From Microbacterium imperiale (GTDB lineage: Bacteria; Actinomycetota; Actinomycetes; Actinomycetales; Microbacteriaceae), in NCBI RefSeq assembly GCF_017876655.1, contig NZ_JAGIOK010000001.1, forward strand, positions 992,001 through 1,056,000: 64,000 nt of DNA, read 5' to 3'. Under the pieces are notes generated by a model. It was given only the letters and a program-made list of their open reading frames with translations, was not told where the DNA came from and did not search any database. A program made the position numbers and the translations under genes. Positions within the stretch are counted from its first letter, which is position 1. Each line of letters opens with the position of its first letter. This document shows positions 24,330 through 33,979 of this stretch, in pieces.

Positions 24330-25276
24330 TCCGCTACGCGCTGACACGACTGGCCCTGCTTCTGCTGGGGCTGGTCGTGGCCAGCGTGCTGATCTTCCTC
24401 ACGCTGCGGGTGCTGCCGGGGGACGTCGCGCAGCAGATCGCCGGCACCAACTCGACCCCGCAGCAGGTGGCGGCCATTCGGGAGCAGCTGGGGCTCGACG
24501 TCCCGCTCCCCGTCCAGTACGCCGAGTGGATCGGCGGCCTGCTGCGCGGTGACCTGGGCACCTCGCTCGTCACCGGCACGCCCGTGGCCGCGGAACTCGC
24601 CGCGAAGGCGCAGATCACCGTTCCGCTCGGGCTGATGTCGATGGTCGTCGCCGTGGTGATCGCGCTGCCGTTCGGCATCATCGCGGCGTTGCGGCGCGGC
24701 CGCGCCGACGGCACCGTTCTCTCCTTCGGCGCGCAGGCGATCGCCGCTGTCCCGGTCGTGTGGGCCGGAATGATGCTCGTCGTGGTCTTCGCGGTCTGGC
24801 TCGACCTCCTGCCCGCGCAGGGGTTCCCGCGCGAGGGATGGCGCGATCCGGGGCGGGCGTTCTCCGCGCTCATCCTCCCCGCCGTGACGATCGGCGTGGT
24901 CGAGGGGGCGATGCTCATGAGGTTCGTGCGCAGCGCGACCCTCGCCGCGATGGGACAGGACTTCGTGCGCACTGCCGCGGCGAAGGGCCTGACGCGGCGC
25001 GCGGCGCTGCTGCGGCACGGCTTGCCCACCGTGGGGCTGTCGATCATCAGCGTCCTCGGCCTGCAGGTCGCCGGCATCGTCGTCGGCGCGGTGGTGATCG
25101 AGCAGCTGTTCACGCTGCCGGGTATCGGGCGGATGCTCGTCGCGGACGTCGGACTGCGCGACCTGCCCAAGGTGCAGGGCGAGCTCCTCGCGCTGACCGC
25201 CGTGGTCCTGGTCGTGGGCTTCGTGGTCGACCTCGTGCACCGCGGCCTGGATCCCCGTCAGCGGGAGGCATCGTGA
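24326..25276 (+). CDS. ABC transporter permease, DppB/NikB type
   Basis: The 316-residue protein has six transmembrane segments. It has the N-terminal LLLLGLVVASVLIFLTLRVLPGD, PVQYAEWIGGLLRGDLGTSL and the EAA loop region FVRTAAAKGLTRRAALLRHGLP, which docks on the ATPases. The GTG start overlaps the stop of the binding-protein gene by four bases. Confidence 0.95.
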   Translation: MIRYALTRLALLLLGLVVASVLIFLTLRVLPGDVAQQIAGTNSTPQQVAAIREQLGLDVPLPVQYAEWIGGLLRGDLGTSLVTGTPVAAELAAKAQITVPLGLMSMVVAVVIALPFGIIAALRRGRADGTVLSFGAQAIAAVPVVWAGMMLVVVFAVWLDLLPAQGFPREGWRDPGRAFSALILPAVTIGVVEGAMLMRFVRSATLAAMGQDFVRTAAAKGLTRRAALLRHGLPTVGLSIISVLGLQVAGIVVGAVVIEQLFTLPGIGRMLVADVGLRDLPKVQGELLALTAVVLVVGFVVDLVHRGLDPRQREAS

Positions 25277-26154
25277 TCGCGCGTCTGTCATGGCTCCGCC
25301 GGCTCTGGGCGCTGCCCACCGGCCGGTTCGGCGTCATCGTCGTCATCGCGATCGGCGTGATCGCCGTCGTCTCACTGCTGTGGACGCCCTTCGATCCGCA
25401 GCGCGTCAACATCCCGGCGCGCTGGTCGCCGCCCGGATGGCCGCACGTGCTCGGCACCGACGCGTCAGGGCGCGACATCCTGTCGCTCCTCATGGCCGGC
25501 GCCCGCACGACCGTCCTCGTCGCTTTGGGAGCGGGCGCCGTGGCCACGCTCCTCGGGATCGCGCTGGCGTGCCTCGGCGCGCTCACCCGGCGGTGGACGC
25601 GCGAGATCGTGGCGGTGCTCGTCGACATCCTCATCGCCTTCCCCGTGCTCCTGATCGCCATGATGATCTCTGCGGTGTGGGGCGGCTCACTGTGGGTCGT
25701 CGTCATCTCGGTCGGCATCGGGTTCGGCGTCAACATCGCCCGGGTCACCCGCCCGGAGCTGCGCCGGATCCTCCACAGCGACTTCGTCCTCGCGGCGCGG
25801 GCGAGCGGCCTCACACCCGCGCAGACGGCGGTGCGGCACCTGCTGCCCAACGTGGCGCCGGTGTTCATCGTGCAGCTGTCGTGGGGCATGGCGGTCGCCG
25901 TGCTCGCGGAGGCGGGACTGAGCTACCTCGGTTTCGGCGCACCCACCACGCAGCCCTCGTGGGGACTGCTGCTGAGCGAGCTGCAGACGTACCTGACCGC
26001 CCATCCGCTGAGCGTCGTGTGGCCCGGCCTGGCCATCACGATCACCGTGCTCGGCCTCAACATGCTGGGCGACGGGCTGCGCGAGGCGACCGACCCGACC
26101 CTGTCGCGTCGTCGCTCGGCGGCGGCATCCCACACGCCGGCGGTGGTCGCATGA
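25273..26154 (+). CDS. ABC transporter permease, DppC/NikC type
   Basis: The protein has 293 residues from a GTG overlapping the previous stop. It has HVLGTDASGRDILSLLMAGAR, the signature of the DppC family, and FVLAARASGLTPAQTAVRHLLP as its EAA loop. It pairs with the DppB-like subunit in the membrane. Confidence 0.95.
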   Translation: MIARLSWLRRLWALPTGRFGVIVVIAIGVIAVVSLLWTPFDPQRVNIPARWSPPGWPHVLGTDASGRDILSLLMAGARTTVLVALGAGAVATLLGIALACLGALTRRWTREIVAVLVDILIAFPVLLIAMMISAVWGGSLWVVVISVGIGFGVNIARVTRPELRRILHSDFVLAARASGLTPAQTAVRHLLPNVAPVFIVQLSWGMAVAVLAEAGLSYLGFGAPTTQPSWGLLLSELQTYLTAHPLSVVWPGLAITITVLGLNMLGDGLREATDPTLSRRRSAAASHTPAVVA

Positions 26155-26933
26155 GTCTCGAGGTGAGCGACCTCACGATCGACCTCGACGGGCGCCGCGT
26201 CGTCGACGGTGTCTCGTTCGCAGTGCCCGACGGCGCGCGCATGGGACTGATCGGCGAGTCGGGGTCGGGTAAGTCGCTCACCGCCCTGGCGGTGCTCGGC
26301 CTGCTGCCCGAGGGCGCGGAGGTCTCGGGCAGCATCCGCTGGGACGGGACGGAGCTCGTCGGGCTGCGCGACCGCGACCTCGCGGCGCTGCGCGGTGATG
26401 CGATCGGCATCGTCTTCCAGGAGCCGCAGACGGCCCTCAACCCCCTGCGCACCGTGGGACGCCAGATCGCCGAGCCGCTGCGCATCCACCAGAAGGCCGG
26501 CCGGCGCGAAGCGCTCGCCCGCGCCCAGGCCGACGCCGATCGCGTGCGGCTGCCCGAGGGAGCCCTGCGCCGATACCCGCACCAGCTCTCGGGCGGGCAG
26601 CGGCAGCGCGTCGCGATCGCGATGGCGATCGCCGCCCGGCCGCGCCTGCTGATCGCCGACGAGCCGACGACCGCCCTCGACGTGACCATCCAGGCCGAGA
26701 TCCTCGACCTGCTCGGCGAGCTCGTCGACGACGACGGGATGTCGCTGCTGTTCATCACCCACGACCTGGCGGTGCTGTCGCAGGTGGCGACGGACGCCGT
26801 CGTGCTCGAACGCGGCCGCGTGGTGGAGGCGGCGCCGGTGGCCCAGCTGCTCACCGCTCCCCGCTCCCCCGTCACGCGGGCCCTGCTGCGCGACGCGACG
26901 GCGACGGTGTGGCGCCCGGAGGGACGGTCATGA
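26151..26933 (+). CDS. ABC transporter ATPase, DppD type
   Basis: The 260-residue protein has Walker A GESGSGKS, Q-loop FQEPQTALNP, signature LSGGQRQRV, Walker B LLIADEPT and the H-loop His in ITHDLAV. Its ATG overlaps the previous stop by four bases. It lacks the C-terminal oligopeptide/Cys extension often found in DppD/OppD. Confidence 0.95.
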   Translation: MSLEVSDLTIDLDGRRVVDGVSFAVPDGARMGLIGESGSGKSLTALAVLGLLPEGAEVSGSIRWDGTELVGLRDRDLAALRGDAIGIVFQEPQTALNPLRTVGRQIAEPLRIHQKAGRREALARAQADADRVRLPEGALRRYPHQLSGGQRQRVAIAMAIAARPRLLIADEPTTALDVTIQAEILDLLGELVDDDGMSLLFITHDLAVLSQVATDAVVLERGRVVEAAPVAQLLTAPRSPVTRALLRDATATVWRPEGRS

Positions 26934-27739
26934 CGCCGGAAACGCTCATCTCGGCCCGCGGACTGACCCGCCGCTACCGCACCCGCGGCTCGGGACCGTG
27001 GGCGCCGCGCCGCGAGACCGTCGCGCTCGACGACGTGGACGTCGACGTGCGCTCGGGTTCGGCCCTCGGGATCATCGGCGAGTCGGGGTCGGGCAAGTCC
27101 ACGCTCGTGCGGCTGCTGCTCGGACTCGACACCCCCAGCGCCGGAAGCGTCACGGTCGACGGCCGTCCCATCGACGCGCGCGCCTCCGCTCGCAGCCTGC
27201 ACTGGCTGCGCCGGCGGACCGGCATCGTCTTCCAGGACCCCTACGCGTCGCTGGATCCCCGCATGTCCGTCGGGCGCATCGTCGGCGAGCCGCTGTGGGC
27301 GCTCGGAGTGGACGGCGACCGACGGGCCCGCGTGCGCGAGGTGCTGAGCGACGTCGGGCTCGACGGCGACGTCGCCGACCGGTACCCGCACGAGTTCTCG
27401 GGCGGGCAGCGGCAGCGCATCGCCCTGGCGCGCGCGATCGTGCACCACCCCGACATCCTCGTCGGCGACGAGCCGCTCTCGGCGCTCGATGTGACGGTGC
27501 GCGCGCAGATCCTCGACGTGCTGCGCGCGCTGCGCGAGCGCGACCGGATGACGCTGCTGCTGGTCTCGCACGACATCGGGGTGGTGCAGAACCTGTGCGA
27601 TGACGTCGTGGTGATGACCGAGGGACGGATCGTCGAGGAGGGCCCGACCGAGAAGGTGCTGCTGCAGCCGCAGGCGGCGTACACCCGCCGGCTGCTCGCC
27701 TCGGTGCCGGTCATCGATCCCCACCGCGCGGCGGACTGA
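26930..27739 (+). CDS. ABC transporter ATPase, DppF type
   Basis: The 269-residue protein has Walker A GESGSGKST, Q-loop FQDPYASLDPRM, FSGGQRQRI, DILVGDEPLSALD and VSHDIGVV. The LRRRTGIVFQDPYASLDP wording is the usual DppF/OppF form. It is the last gene of the importer operon and is linked to the preceding gene by another ATGA overlap. Confidence 0.95.
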   Translation: MTPETLISARGLTRRYRTRGSGPWAPRRETVALDDVDVDVRSGSALGIIGESGSGKSTLVRLLLGLDTPSAGSVTVDGRPIDARASARSLHWLRRRTGIVFQDPYASLDPRMSVGRIVGEPLWALGVDGDRRARVREVLSDVGLDGDVADRYPHEFSGGQRQRIALARAIVHHPDILVGDEPLSALDVTVRAQILDVLRALRERDRMTLLLVSHDIGVVQNLCDDVVVMTEGRIVEEGPTEKVLLQPQAAYTRRLLASVPVIDPHRAAD

Positions 27740-27793
27740 TCCGTCCGCGCGGATTCCTTGGCCGGTGTCGGCACCCGGCGTTACCGTGAGCCC

Positions 27794-28858
27794 ATGCGCG
27801 CGATCATCCCCCCGTACATCCTCGCCCGCGTCGCCTCGGCCCGCGAGCCGCACCTGGCGCGCGCCGCGGTCGCCGCGCGAGCCACACTCGCCGCGCGCCC
27901 GACCGACCTCGCGGGCCGCTCGCAGCTGCGGCTGACGATCGAGGGGGGCGACACGCTCGTCGCCGAGCGGGTTCCCGCTCCCGACCGCGTGGTGTCCGAC
28001 GCCGAGCAGCGCGAAGAGCTGCCCGGCACGCTCGTGCGTGCCGAGGACGACCCGCCGACCGGCGATCGCGCCGTCGATGAGGCGTTCGCGGGACTCGGTG
28101 CGACGTTCGCCTTCTTCTTCGAGGCCTTCGGCCGTGCGTCGATCGATGGCCGGGGCGGTGTGCTGGCCGCGACCGTCCACTACGGGGTCGACTACGACAA
28201 CGCGTTCTGGAACGGCGAGCGCATGGTCTTCGGCGACGGCGACGGCGAGGTCTTCACCGGCTTCACGCGCTCGCTCACGGTCATCGCGCACGAACTGGCC
28301 CACGGGGTCACGGAGTTCTCGGGCGGGCTCGAGTACGTCGGCCAGTCGGGGGCCCTCAACGAATCGCTCTCCGACGTCTTCGGCGCCCTCACCGAGCAGC
28401 ACCAGCGCCGTGAACGGGCCGACGAGGCGTCGTGGCTCATCGGCGCGGGGATCTTCGCCCCCGGCGTTCAGGGCCGCGCGCTGCGCTCCCTCGCCGCCCC
28501 CGGCACGGCCTACGACGACGACGTGCTCGGACGCGACCCGCAGCCCGGGCACATGCGCGACTACGTCGACACCACGAGCGACAACGGCGGCGTCCACATC
28601 AACTCCGGCATCCCGAACCGCGCCTTCCACCTCGCGGCGACACGGCTGGGCGGCTACGCATGGGAACGCGCCGGTCTCATCTGGTACCGCACGCTCACCG
28701 CGGGCACGCTCTCCCCCACCGCGGACTTCGCGGCGTTCGCCCGGGCAACGGCATCCGAGGCCGCCGAGGAGTACGGTGAGAGGTCGGAGGAAGCCGACGC
28801 GGTGCGTGCCGCCTGGCGCGACGTCGGCGTGCTGGAGGATGCCACGACCGGACGATGA
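27794..28858 (+). CDS. protealysin-like M4 metalloprotease
   Basis: The protein has 354 residues from the ATG at 27794. It starts MRAIIPPYILARVA, the short PPYxL-type propeptide of protealysin-like proteases, with no signal peptide, so it is probably stored or used in the cytoplasm or exported non-classically. The catalytic zinc motif HELAHG begins at residue 166, followed by SGALNESLSDVFG (third ligand Glu) and GGVHINSGIPNRAFHL (transition-state His region). The 3' end overlaps a gene for an emfourin-type inhibitor. Confidence 0.9.
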   Translation: MRAIIPPYILARVASAREPHLARAAVAARATLAARPTDLAGRSQLRLTIEGGDTLVAERVPAPDRVVSDAEQREELPGTLVRAEDDPPTGDRAVDEAFAGLGATFAFFFEAFGRASIDGRGGVLAATVHYGVDYDNAFWNGERMVFGDGDGEVFTGFTRSLTVIAHELAHGVTEFSGGLEYVGQSGALNESLSDVFGALTEQHQRRERADEASWLIGAGIFAPGVQGRALRSLAAPGTAYDDDVLGRDPQPGHMRDYVDTTSDNGGVHINSGIPNRAFHLAATRLGGYAWERAGLIWYRTLTAGTLSPTADFAAFARATASEAAEEYGERSEEADAVRAAWRDVGVLEDATTGR

Positions 28859-29183
28859 CGCCGCCACCTCGGCCGAGCTCCTCATCGTGGTCGAGCGCAG
28901 CGGCGGCTTCGCCGGGCTCACCCGGACCTGGCGCGTGGAGCCGCCCCCGGCCGACCGCACCGCCTGGCTCCACCTCGTCGAACGATGCCCCTGGGGCGCC
29001 GCGGCGCGTCCCCGCGCGGCGAGCGGCGCCGACCGGTTCCACTGGCGGGTCACCGTTCACGCCGCCGAGGCGAGCCGGCAGGCCGAGCTCGGCGACGACT
29101 TCGACGCTCCGTGGCGCGCATTGATCGACGCCGTGCGAGCCGGGAGGTTGCCGACCTCGCCGGACCGGCGCCCGGCGCCCTGA
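28839..29183 (+). CDS. protealysin inhibitor emfourin-like protein
   Basis: The protein has up to 114 residues from an ATG 20 bases inside the protease gene, where GGAGG abuts the start codon. It carries VVERSGGFAGLTRTWRVEPP, RFHWRVTV and AWRALIDAVRAG, which fit emfourin (M4in), a slow-tight-binding inhibitor encoded next to protealysin-like M4 proteases. Tight coupling would give the inhibitor together with the enzyme. An internal GTG start giving a shorter product is possible. Confidence 0.75.
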   Translation: MPRPDDDAATSAELLIVVERSGGFAGLTRTWRVEPPPADRTAWLHLVERCPWGAAARPRAASGADRFHWRVTVHAAEASRQAELGDDFDAPWRALIDAVRAGRLPTSPDRRPAP

Positions 29184-29184
29184 C

Positions 29185-29811
29185 TCAGTCCGATCGCTGC
29201 GCGAACAGCTTCCGCAGCCCCTTCTTCTCCTGCTCGAGGGACTTCTGCAGATAGATGGTGCCCAGCCAGCGCCCGAACTTGTGGCCGACGCGGCCCATCC
29301 GGCCGACCTCGACGAACCCGAAGCGCTCGTGCAGCGCGATCGACGCCTCGGCGCCTTTATCGCTCACGACGGCGACGATCTCGCGCAGGCCGAGCTGCTG
29401 GCACGCGTCGATCAGCGCGGCCAGCAGTGCCCGCCCGAGGCCCTTGCCCGTGGCCGCCTGGCCGAGATAGATCGAGCTCTCGACGGTGTAGCGGAACCCG
29501 GTCTTGCCGTTCCACGGCGACGCGAGCGCGTAGCCGAGGATCTGCCCCGACGGCGAGACCGCCACGAGGAAGGGGAGCTTGAGCTTCGTGAGGTAGTCGT
29601 ATTTCTCGCGCCACTGCGCCTGCGACCACTTCTTCTCGTCGAAGGTGACGACGGAGTTCGTGACGTAGTAGTTGTAGATCTCGCGGATGTCGGGAAGGTC
29701 GGTCGCTCGGACGGGCCGGATCTCGAATGTGAACGGACGCTCCGCCTCGGGCGCGCGTCGCAGGTGTCGTGGCAGACGTCGGCGATCGCGGTTGGAGTCC
29801 TCCTCGAGCAT
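29185..29811 (-). CDS. GNAT N-acetyltransferase, phosphinothricin acetyltransferase-like
   Basis: The 208-residue protein has IRPVRATDLPDIREIYNYYV, VTFDEKKWSQAQWREKYDYL, TVESSIYLGQAATGKGLGRAL (acetyl-CoA loop, Q/RxxGxG/A) and HERFGFVEVGRMGRVGHKFGRWLGTIYLQK. This is the Pat/Bar/YncA arrangement, in which small amino-acid-like acceptors are acetylated. The 30-residue N-terminal extension is unusual. The true substrate is not known, and herbicide or antibiotic resistance should not be assumed. Confidence 0.85.
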   Translation of the reverse strand: MLEEDSNRDRRRLPRHLRRAPEAERPFTFEIRPVRATDLPDIREIYNYYVTNSVVTFDEKKWSQAQWREKYDYLTKLKLPFLVAVSPSGQILGYALASPWNGKTGFRYTVESSIYLGQAATGKGLGRALLAALIDACQQLGLREIVAVVSDKGAEASIALHERFGFVEVGRMGRVGHKFGRWLGTIYLQKSLEQEKKGLRKLFAQRSD

Positions 29812-29857
29812 GCCGCAACTCTACGCGGCGGACGTTTCCGCCCCGTGACGCGCGGCC

Positions 29858-30559
29858 TCAGGCGACCGGCGGTAGCCGCCAGTCGATGGCCGTGCCGCCC
29901 GCCTGCTGCAGCAGGGCATTCGCCCGCGAGAACGGCCGCGACCCGAAGAAGCCACGGCTCGCAGACAGCGGCGACGGGTGCGCCGACGCGACGATCGGGG
30001 TCTCGCCCAGCAGCGGCTGCAGCGTCGCGGCATCCCGCCCCCACAGGATCGCCACGAGCGGGCGACGGCGCGCGACGACCGCGCGGATGGCGTGCTCGGT
30101 GACGCGCTCCCACCCCCACCCGCGATGGGATGCCGGTGCCCCGGGTGACACCGTCAGCACACGGTTCAGCAGCAGGACGCCCTGGTCGCTCCAGGCGGAG
30201 AGGTCGCCGTGCGCGACCGGCGCAATGCCCAGGTCCGCCTCGAGCTCGCGGTAGATGTTCGTCAGGCTGCGCGGCAGCGGCCGCACGTGGGCGTCGACGG
30301 CGAACGAGAGCCCGATCGGGTGCCCCGGGGTCGGATACGGGTCCTGGCCGACGATGAGCACGCGCACATCGGCGAGCGGTCGCTCGAACGCCCGCAGCAC
30401 GCGATCGCCCGCCGGCAGGTAGCCGCGACCGGCCGCCGTCTCGGCTCGCAGGCGCTCGCCCATCGCGGCGATGTCGTCCGCGACGGGCGCGAGGGCGTCG
30501 GCCCAGTCCGGAGCCATCCGTCCGTCGGCGGCGAGTTCGGGAAGCGAGTGAGCAGTCAC
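29858..30559 (-). CDS. ung: uracil-DNA glycosylase, family 1
   Basis: The 233-residue protein has the water-activating loop [25 protein letters not shown] and the Leu-intercalation loop [18 protein letters not shown]. It removes uracil from DNA at the start of base-excision repair. Confidence 0.95.
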   Translation of the reverse strand: MTAHSLPELAADGRMAPDWADALAPVADDIAAMGERLRAETAAGRGYLPAGDRVLRAFERPLADVRVLIVGQDPYPTPGHPIGLSFAVDAHVRPLPRSLTNIYRELEADLGIAPVAHGDLSAWSDQGVLLLNRVLTVSPGAPASHRGWGWERVTEHAIRAVVARRRPLVAILWGRDAATLQPLLGETPIVASAHPSPLSASRGFFGSRPFSRANALLQQAGGTAIDWRLPPVA

Positions 30560-30599
30560 TCGTCCAGGGTAGGCCGGGTCTACCGCAGCATCGGTGGCA

Positions 30600-31385
30600 T
30601 CAGCTCGCGCTGGGGCGCGGCCGCAGCGGACCGCGGGCGAGCAGGTGCTGCGCCGACTGCGCCACCGGCCGCATCGTCACGAGGTCGAGGTTGACGTGAC
30701 CGGGAGCATCCATCGCGTACGCGATCACATCGGCGACGTCGGCCGCGGTCAGTGGATTCTCGACGTCGGCATACAGGGCGTCCGCGGCGCCGCGGTCGCC
30801 GCCGACGCGGTTCAGCGTGAACTCCTCGGTGTGCACCATGCCGGGTGCGATCTCGACCACGCGGATCGGCTCGCCGTTGAGCTCGAGGCGCAAGGCGTGG
30901 ACGAGCATCGACTCCCCCGCCTTCGCGGCGTTGTAACCGGCGCCGCCGGGGTAGGCGGTCTGGGCCGCCGTGGAGGTCACGAAGACCGCGTCGGCATGGC
31001 CCGCGCCGGCCCGGATCCGCTCACGCAGCAGCGGCAGCACGGCGGCGGTGAGCAGCTGCGCCGAGAGGACATTGACCTCGAACATCCAGCGCCAGTCGTC
31101 GGGGCGGCCGTCCTCGACGCGGTCGGTCCCGCGCGCGCCGCCCGCGACGTGGACGAGGGCGTCCACTCCGCCGGAGGCCTCGAGGTGCGCTGCGAGAGCG
31201 TCGACGTCGGCCTCGCGGGTCAGATCCGCCGCGAAGGAGGTCGAGCCGGCCTCGACGTCGAGTGCCTCGAGCCGGTCGGCGCGGCGCGCCACCCCGACGA
31301 CGTCCCAGCCGCGTCCGCGCAACGCGCGCACCGCGGCCTCGCCGATACCCGAACTCGCACCCGTCACCACAGCCCGTCGCGTCAT
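30600..31385 (-). CDS. short-chain dehydrogenase/reductase (SDR)
   Basis: The 261-residue protein has the nucleotide motif TGASSGIG (residues ~8-15), VNVLSAQL, the Ser in [11 protein letters not shown] and the catalytic YNAAK. A classical cytosolic NADP(H)-type SDR, with Arg residues after strand 2 (ARRADRL). Substrate unknown. It is divergent from metY. Confidence 0.9.
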   Translation of the reverse strand: MTRRAVVTGASSGIGEAAVRALRGRGWDVVGVARRADRLEALDVEAGSTSFAADLTREADVDALAAHLEASGGVDALVHVAGGARGTDRVEDGRPDDWRWMFEVNVLSAQLLTAAVLPLLRERIRAGAGHADAVFVTSTAAQTAYPGGAGYNAAKAGESMLVHALRLELNGEPIRVVEIAPGMVHTEEFTLNRVGGDRGAADALYADVENPLTAADVADVIAYAMDAPGHVNLDLVTMRPVAQSAQHLLARGPLRPRPSAS

Positions 31386-31541
31386 GGTCCCACCGTAGCC
31401 GCCTGCGCGCTCGCGTCCGCGGTCCGCCGCGGCGAGGAGGTTACGCCCCGTGTCCCGCTCGTTGTCGCCGGCTCGCGCCCTCCGTACGCTCGATTCGGGG
31501 ACGGCGCCTGCCGCCCGCCGTCCGACCCGATGGAGGCCCGC

Positions 31542-32864
31542 ATGTCCGCATCCGAGAACTGGCGCTTCGAGACCAAGCAGATCCACACCGGTGCCGCACC
31601 GGACCCGGTCACCAAGGCTCGCGCGACGCCGATCTACCAGACGACCTCGTACGTGTTCGACAACTCCGACCACGCCGCCAACCTCTTCGCGCTGGCCGAG
31701 TTCGGCAACATCTACACGCGCATCCAGAACCCCACCCAGGATGTCGTCGAGCAGCGCCTCGCGGCCCTCGAGGGCGGCACGGGCGCGCTGCTGGTGGCCT
31801 CGGGGCAGGCGGCCGAGACGTTCGCGATCCTCAACATCGCCGAGGCGGGCGATCACTTCGTCGCCTCGAGCTCGATCTACGGCGGCACGTACAACCTCTT
31901 CAAGTACACCCTCGCCAAGCTCGGCATCGAGGTCACGTTCGTCGAGAACCAGGATGACCTCGAGGAGTGGCGCCGCGCGGTGCGTCCGAACACGAAGCTG
32001 TTCTTCGCCGAGACGATCGGCAACCCGCAGATCAACGTCCTCGACATCCGCGGCGTCGCTGACGTCGCGCACGAGGCCGGTGTGCCGCTCATCGTCGACA
32101 ACACGATCGCCACGCCCTACCTCATCCGTCCATTCGAGCACGGCGCCGACATCGTCGTCCACTCCGCGACGAAGTTCCTCGGCGGTCACGGCACGGTCAT
32201 CGGCGGCGTGATCGTCGACGGCGGCCGCTTCGCCTGGTCGGAGCACTCCGTGCGGTTCCCGGGCCTGACGACCCCCGACCCGTCGTACCACGGCGCGGTC
32301 TACACGCAGGCCGTCGGCGACGCGCTCGCGTACGTCATCAAAGCGCGCGTGCAGCTGCTGCGCGACCTCGGTGCCGCGATCTCGCCGCAGAGCGCCTGGC
32401 TGCTCATCCAGGGCATCGAGACGCTGTCGCTGCGCATCGAGCGCCACGTGCAGAACGCGCAGGAGATCGCGGAGTGGCTCGAGAACCACGACGACATCGC
32501 GTCCGTGAACTACTCCGGCCTGCCGACGTCGCCCTGGTACGCCGCGGCCAACCGCTACGCCCCGAAGGGCGTCGGCGCGGTGCTGTCGTTCGAGCTGAAG
32601 GGCGGCGTCGCCGCCGGGCGCGCGTTCGTCGACGCGCTCGAGCTGTTCAGCCACCTCGCGAACATCGGCGACGTGCGCTCGCTGGTGATCCACCCCGCTT
32701 CGACGACGCACTCGCAGCTGACGCCCGAGCAGCAGCTGACGACGGGCGTCACCCCGGGGCTCGTGCGTCTGTCGGTGGGACTCGAGAACATCGACGACCT
32801 CAAGGCCGACCTCGAGCAGGCTCTCGCCGCCGCGCGCTCCGTCGCGGAGGCCGCGCGCGCGTAA
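31542..32864 (+). CDS. metY: O-acetyl-L-homoserine sulfhydrylase (aminocarboxypropyltransferase)
   Basis: The 440-residue Cys/Met-metabolism PLP enzyme has FETKQIHTGAAPDP, IYQTTSYVF, the PLP lysine in HSATKFLGGHG, and the C-terminal VIHPASTTHSQL. MetY makes homocysteine directly from O-acetylhomoserine and sulfide. The start at 31542 follows the in-frame ATG at 31530; either is possible. Its substrate-producing partner metX is 1.4 kb away, on the other side of terC. No SAM riboswitch is visible in the 156-base leader. Confidence 0.92.
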   Translation: MSASENWRFETKQIHTGAAPDPVTKARATPIYQTTSYVFDNSDHAANLFALAEFGNIYTRIQNPTQDVVEQRLAALEGGTGALLVASGQAAETFAILNIAEAGDHFVASSSIYGGTYNLFKYTLAKLGIEVTFVENQDDLEEWRRAVRPNTKLFFAETIGNPQINVLDIRGVADVAHEAGVPLIVDNTIATPYLIRPFEHGADIVVHSATKFLGGHGTVIGGVIVDGGRFAWSEHSVRFPGLTTPDPSYHGAVYTQAVGDALAYVIKARVQLLRDLGAAISPQSAWLLIQGIETLSLRIERHVQNAQEIAEWLENHDDIASVNYSGLPTSPWYAAANRYAPKGVGAVLSFELKGGVAAGRAFVDALELFSHLANIGDVRSLVIHPASTTHSQLTPEQQLTTGVTPGLVRLSVGLENIDDLKADLEQALAAARSVAEAARA

Positions 32865-32880
32865 CGGTCCCTCCTCAGGA

Positions 32881-32928
32881 CGACGGATGCCCCGGCCCAC
32901 CGATGCGGTGGGGCCGGGGCATCCGTCG
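32881..32928. terminator. bidirectional terminator between metY and terC
   Basis: CGACGGATGCCCCGGCC pairs perfectly with its complement, extended by CACCG/CGGTG past one bulge, with a four-base loop. Stops of convergent metY and terC lie within 20 bases on each side. Confidence 0.9.
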
Positions 32929-32947
32929 TTGCGGCGCAGCCGAGGTG

Positions 32948-33979
32948 TCAGTCGGCGTCGGAGGCGGTCGTGATCTCCTCGCCCTGGACCTGGTCGCGGT
33001 CGTTCTTCTGCTTGTCGCCGCGCGTCTTGGCGAGGCTCGCGATGGTCGCCACGGCGACGGTGGCCGCGATGAACAGCAGCGAGAACCAGATCGGGATCTC
33101 GGGCACCCACAGCAGCGGCTCGCCGCCGTTGATGAAGGGCAGCTCGTTGACGTGCAGCGCGTGGAAGACCAGCTTCACACCGATGAACGCCAGGATCACC
33201 GCGAGGCCCTGTGCGAGGTACACGAGGCGCTCGAGCAGTCCGCCGATGAGGAAGAAGAGCTGGCGCAGACCCATCAGGGCGAACGCGTTGGCGGTGAAGA
33301 CGATGTACGCCTCGTTGGTCAGACCGTAGATGGCGGGGATCGAGTCGACCGCGAAGACGAGGTCGATGAAGCCGATCGCGATGATGACCAGCAGCATCGG
33401 CGTGACGAAGCGCTTGCCGTTCTTTGACACCGTCAGCTTGTCGCCGTTGTACTCGTCGGAGACCGGCAGGTGACGGCGCACGAAGCGCATGAACTTGCCG
33501 TTGGCGGGGTCGGAGTCACCGTGCGCGAAGGCCTGGCGGTACGCGAGGAACAGCAGCAGAGCACCGAAGATGTAGAAGATCCACGAGAAGTTCTCGATGA
33601 GGGCGGCGCCGATCGCGATGAACGCGCCGCGCATGATCAGCGCGATCACGATGCCGATCATCAGCACCTTCTGCTGGTACTTCTTCGGCACGGCGAAGCC
33701 GGTCATGATGATCAGGAAGACGAACAGATTGTCGATCGACAGCGCCTTCTCGGTCAGGTAGCCCGCGAAGTACTCGCCCGCGAACACCCAGCCCCAGCCG
33801 GGCACGAAGCCGATCACGACGCCGAAGATCAGAGCGAGCCCGATGTAGAACGCCGACCACCGCGCCGACTCCGCGATCGTGGGCTCGTGAGGGGTGCGCA
33901 CGTGCGCGAAGAACTCGTAGACGAAGAAGGCGATCGTCACGGCGATGGTGATGATCCAGACGAGCGGAGTGATATCCAA
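32948..33979 (-). CDS. TerC-family integral membrane protein, predicted manganese exporter
   Basis: The 343-residue protein has about nine transmembrane segments and the TerC signatures EYFAGYLTEKALSIDNLFVF (acidic metal-binding motif) and FVAVDSIPAIYG-type FAVDSIPAI. I place the start at a TTG (33979, giving LDITPLVW...) with GGAGA six bases upstream. The ATG at 34027 falls inside a yybP-ykoY aptamer and cannot be the usual start. TerC/Alx proteins under this riboswitch export Mn2+ and may also metallate exported proteins. Expression should rise with Mn2+. Confidence 0.88.
   Translation of the reverse strand: MDITPLVWIITIAVTIAFFVYEFFAHVRTPHEPTIAESARWSAFYIGLALIFGVVIGFVPGWGWVFAGEYFAGYLTEKALSIDNLFVFLIIMTGFAVPKKYQQKVLMIGIVIALIMRGAFIAIGAALIENFSWIFYIFGALLLFLAYRQAFAHGDSDPANGKFMRFVRRHLPVSDEYNGDKLTVSKNGKRFVTPMLLVIIAIGFIDLVFAVDSIPAIYGLTNEAYIVFTANAFALMGLRQLFFLIGGLLERLVYLAQGLAVILAFIGVKLVFHALHVNELPFINGGEPLLWVPEIPIWFSLLFIAATVAVATIASLAKTRGDKQKNDRDQVQGEEITTASDAD

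Noticed and set aside
26057..29053. 998-residue open frame on the minus strand
   Set aside because: It is antisense to well-supported ABC and protease genes and has only shadow composition.
29185..29811. Herbicide or antibiotic resistance gene (pat/bar)
   Set aside because: Many GNATs share these motifs; nothing here shows phosphinothricin as substrate.
31386..31541. SAM riboswitch before metY
   Set aside because: No SAM-II, SAM-IV or S-box core could be matched in the leader.
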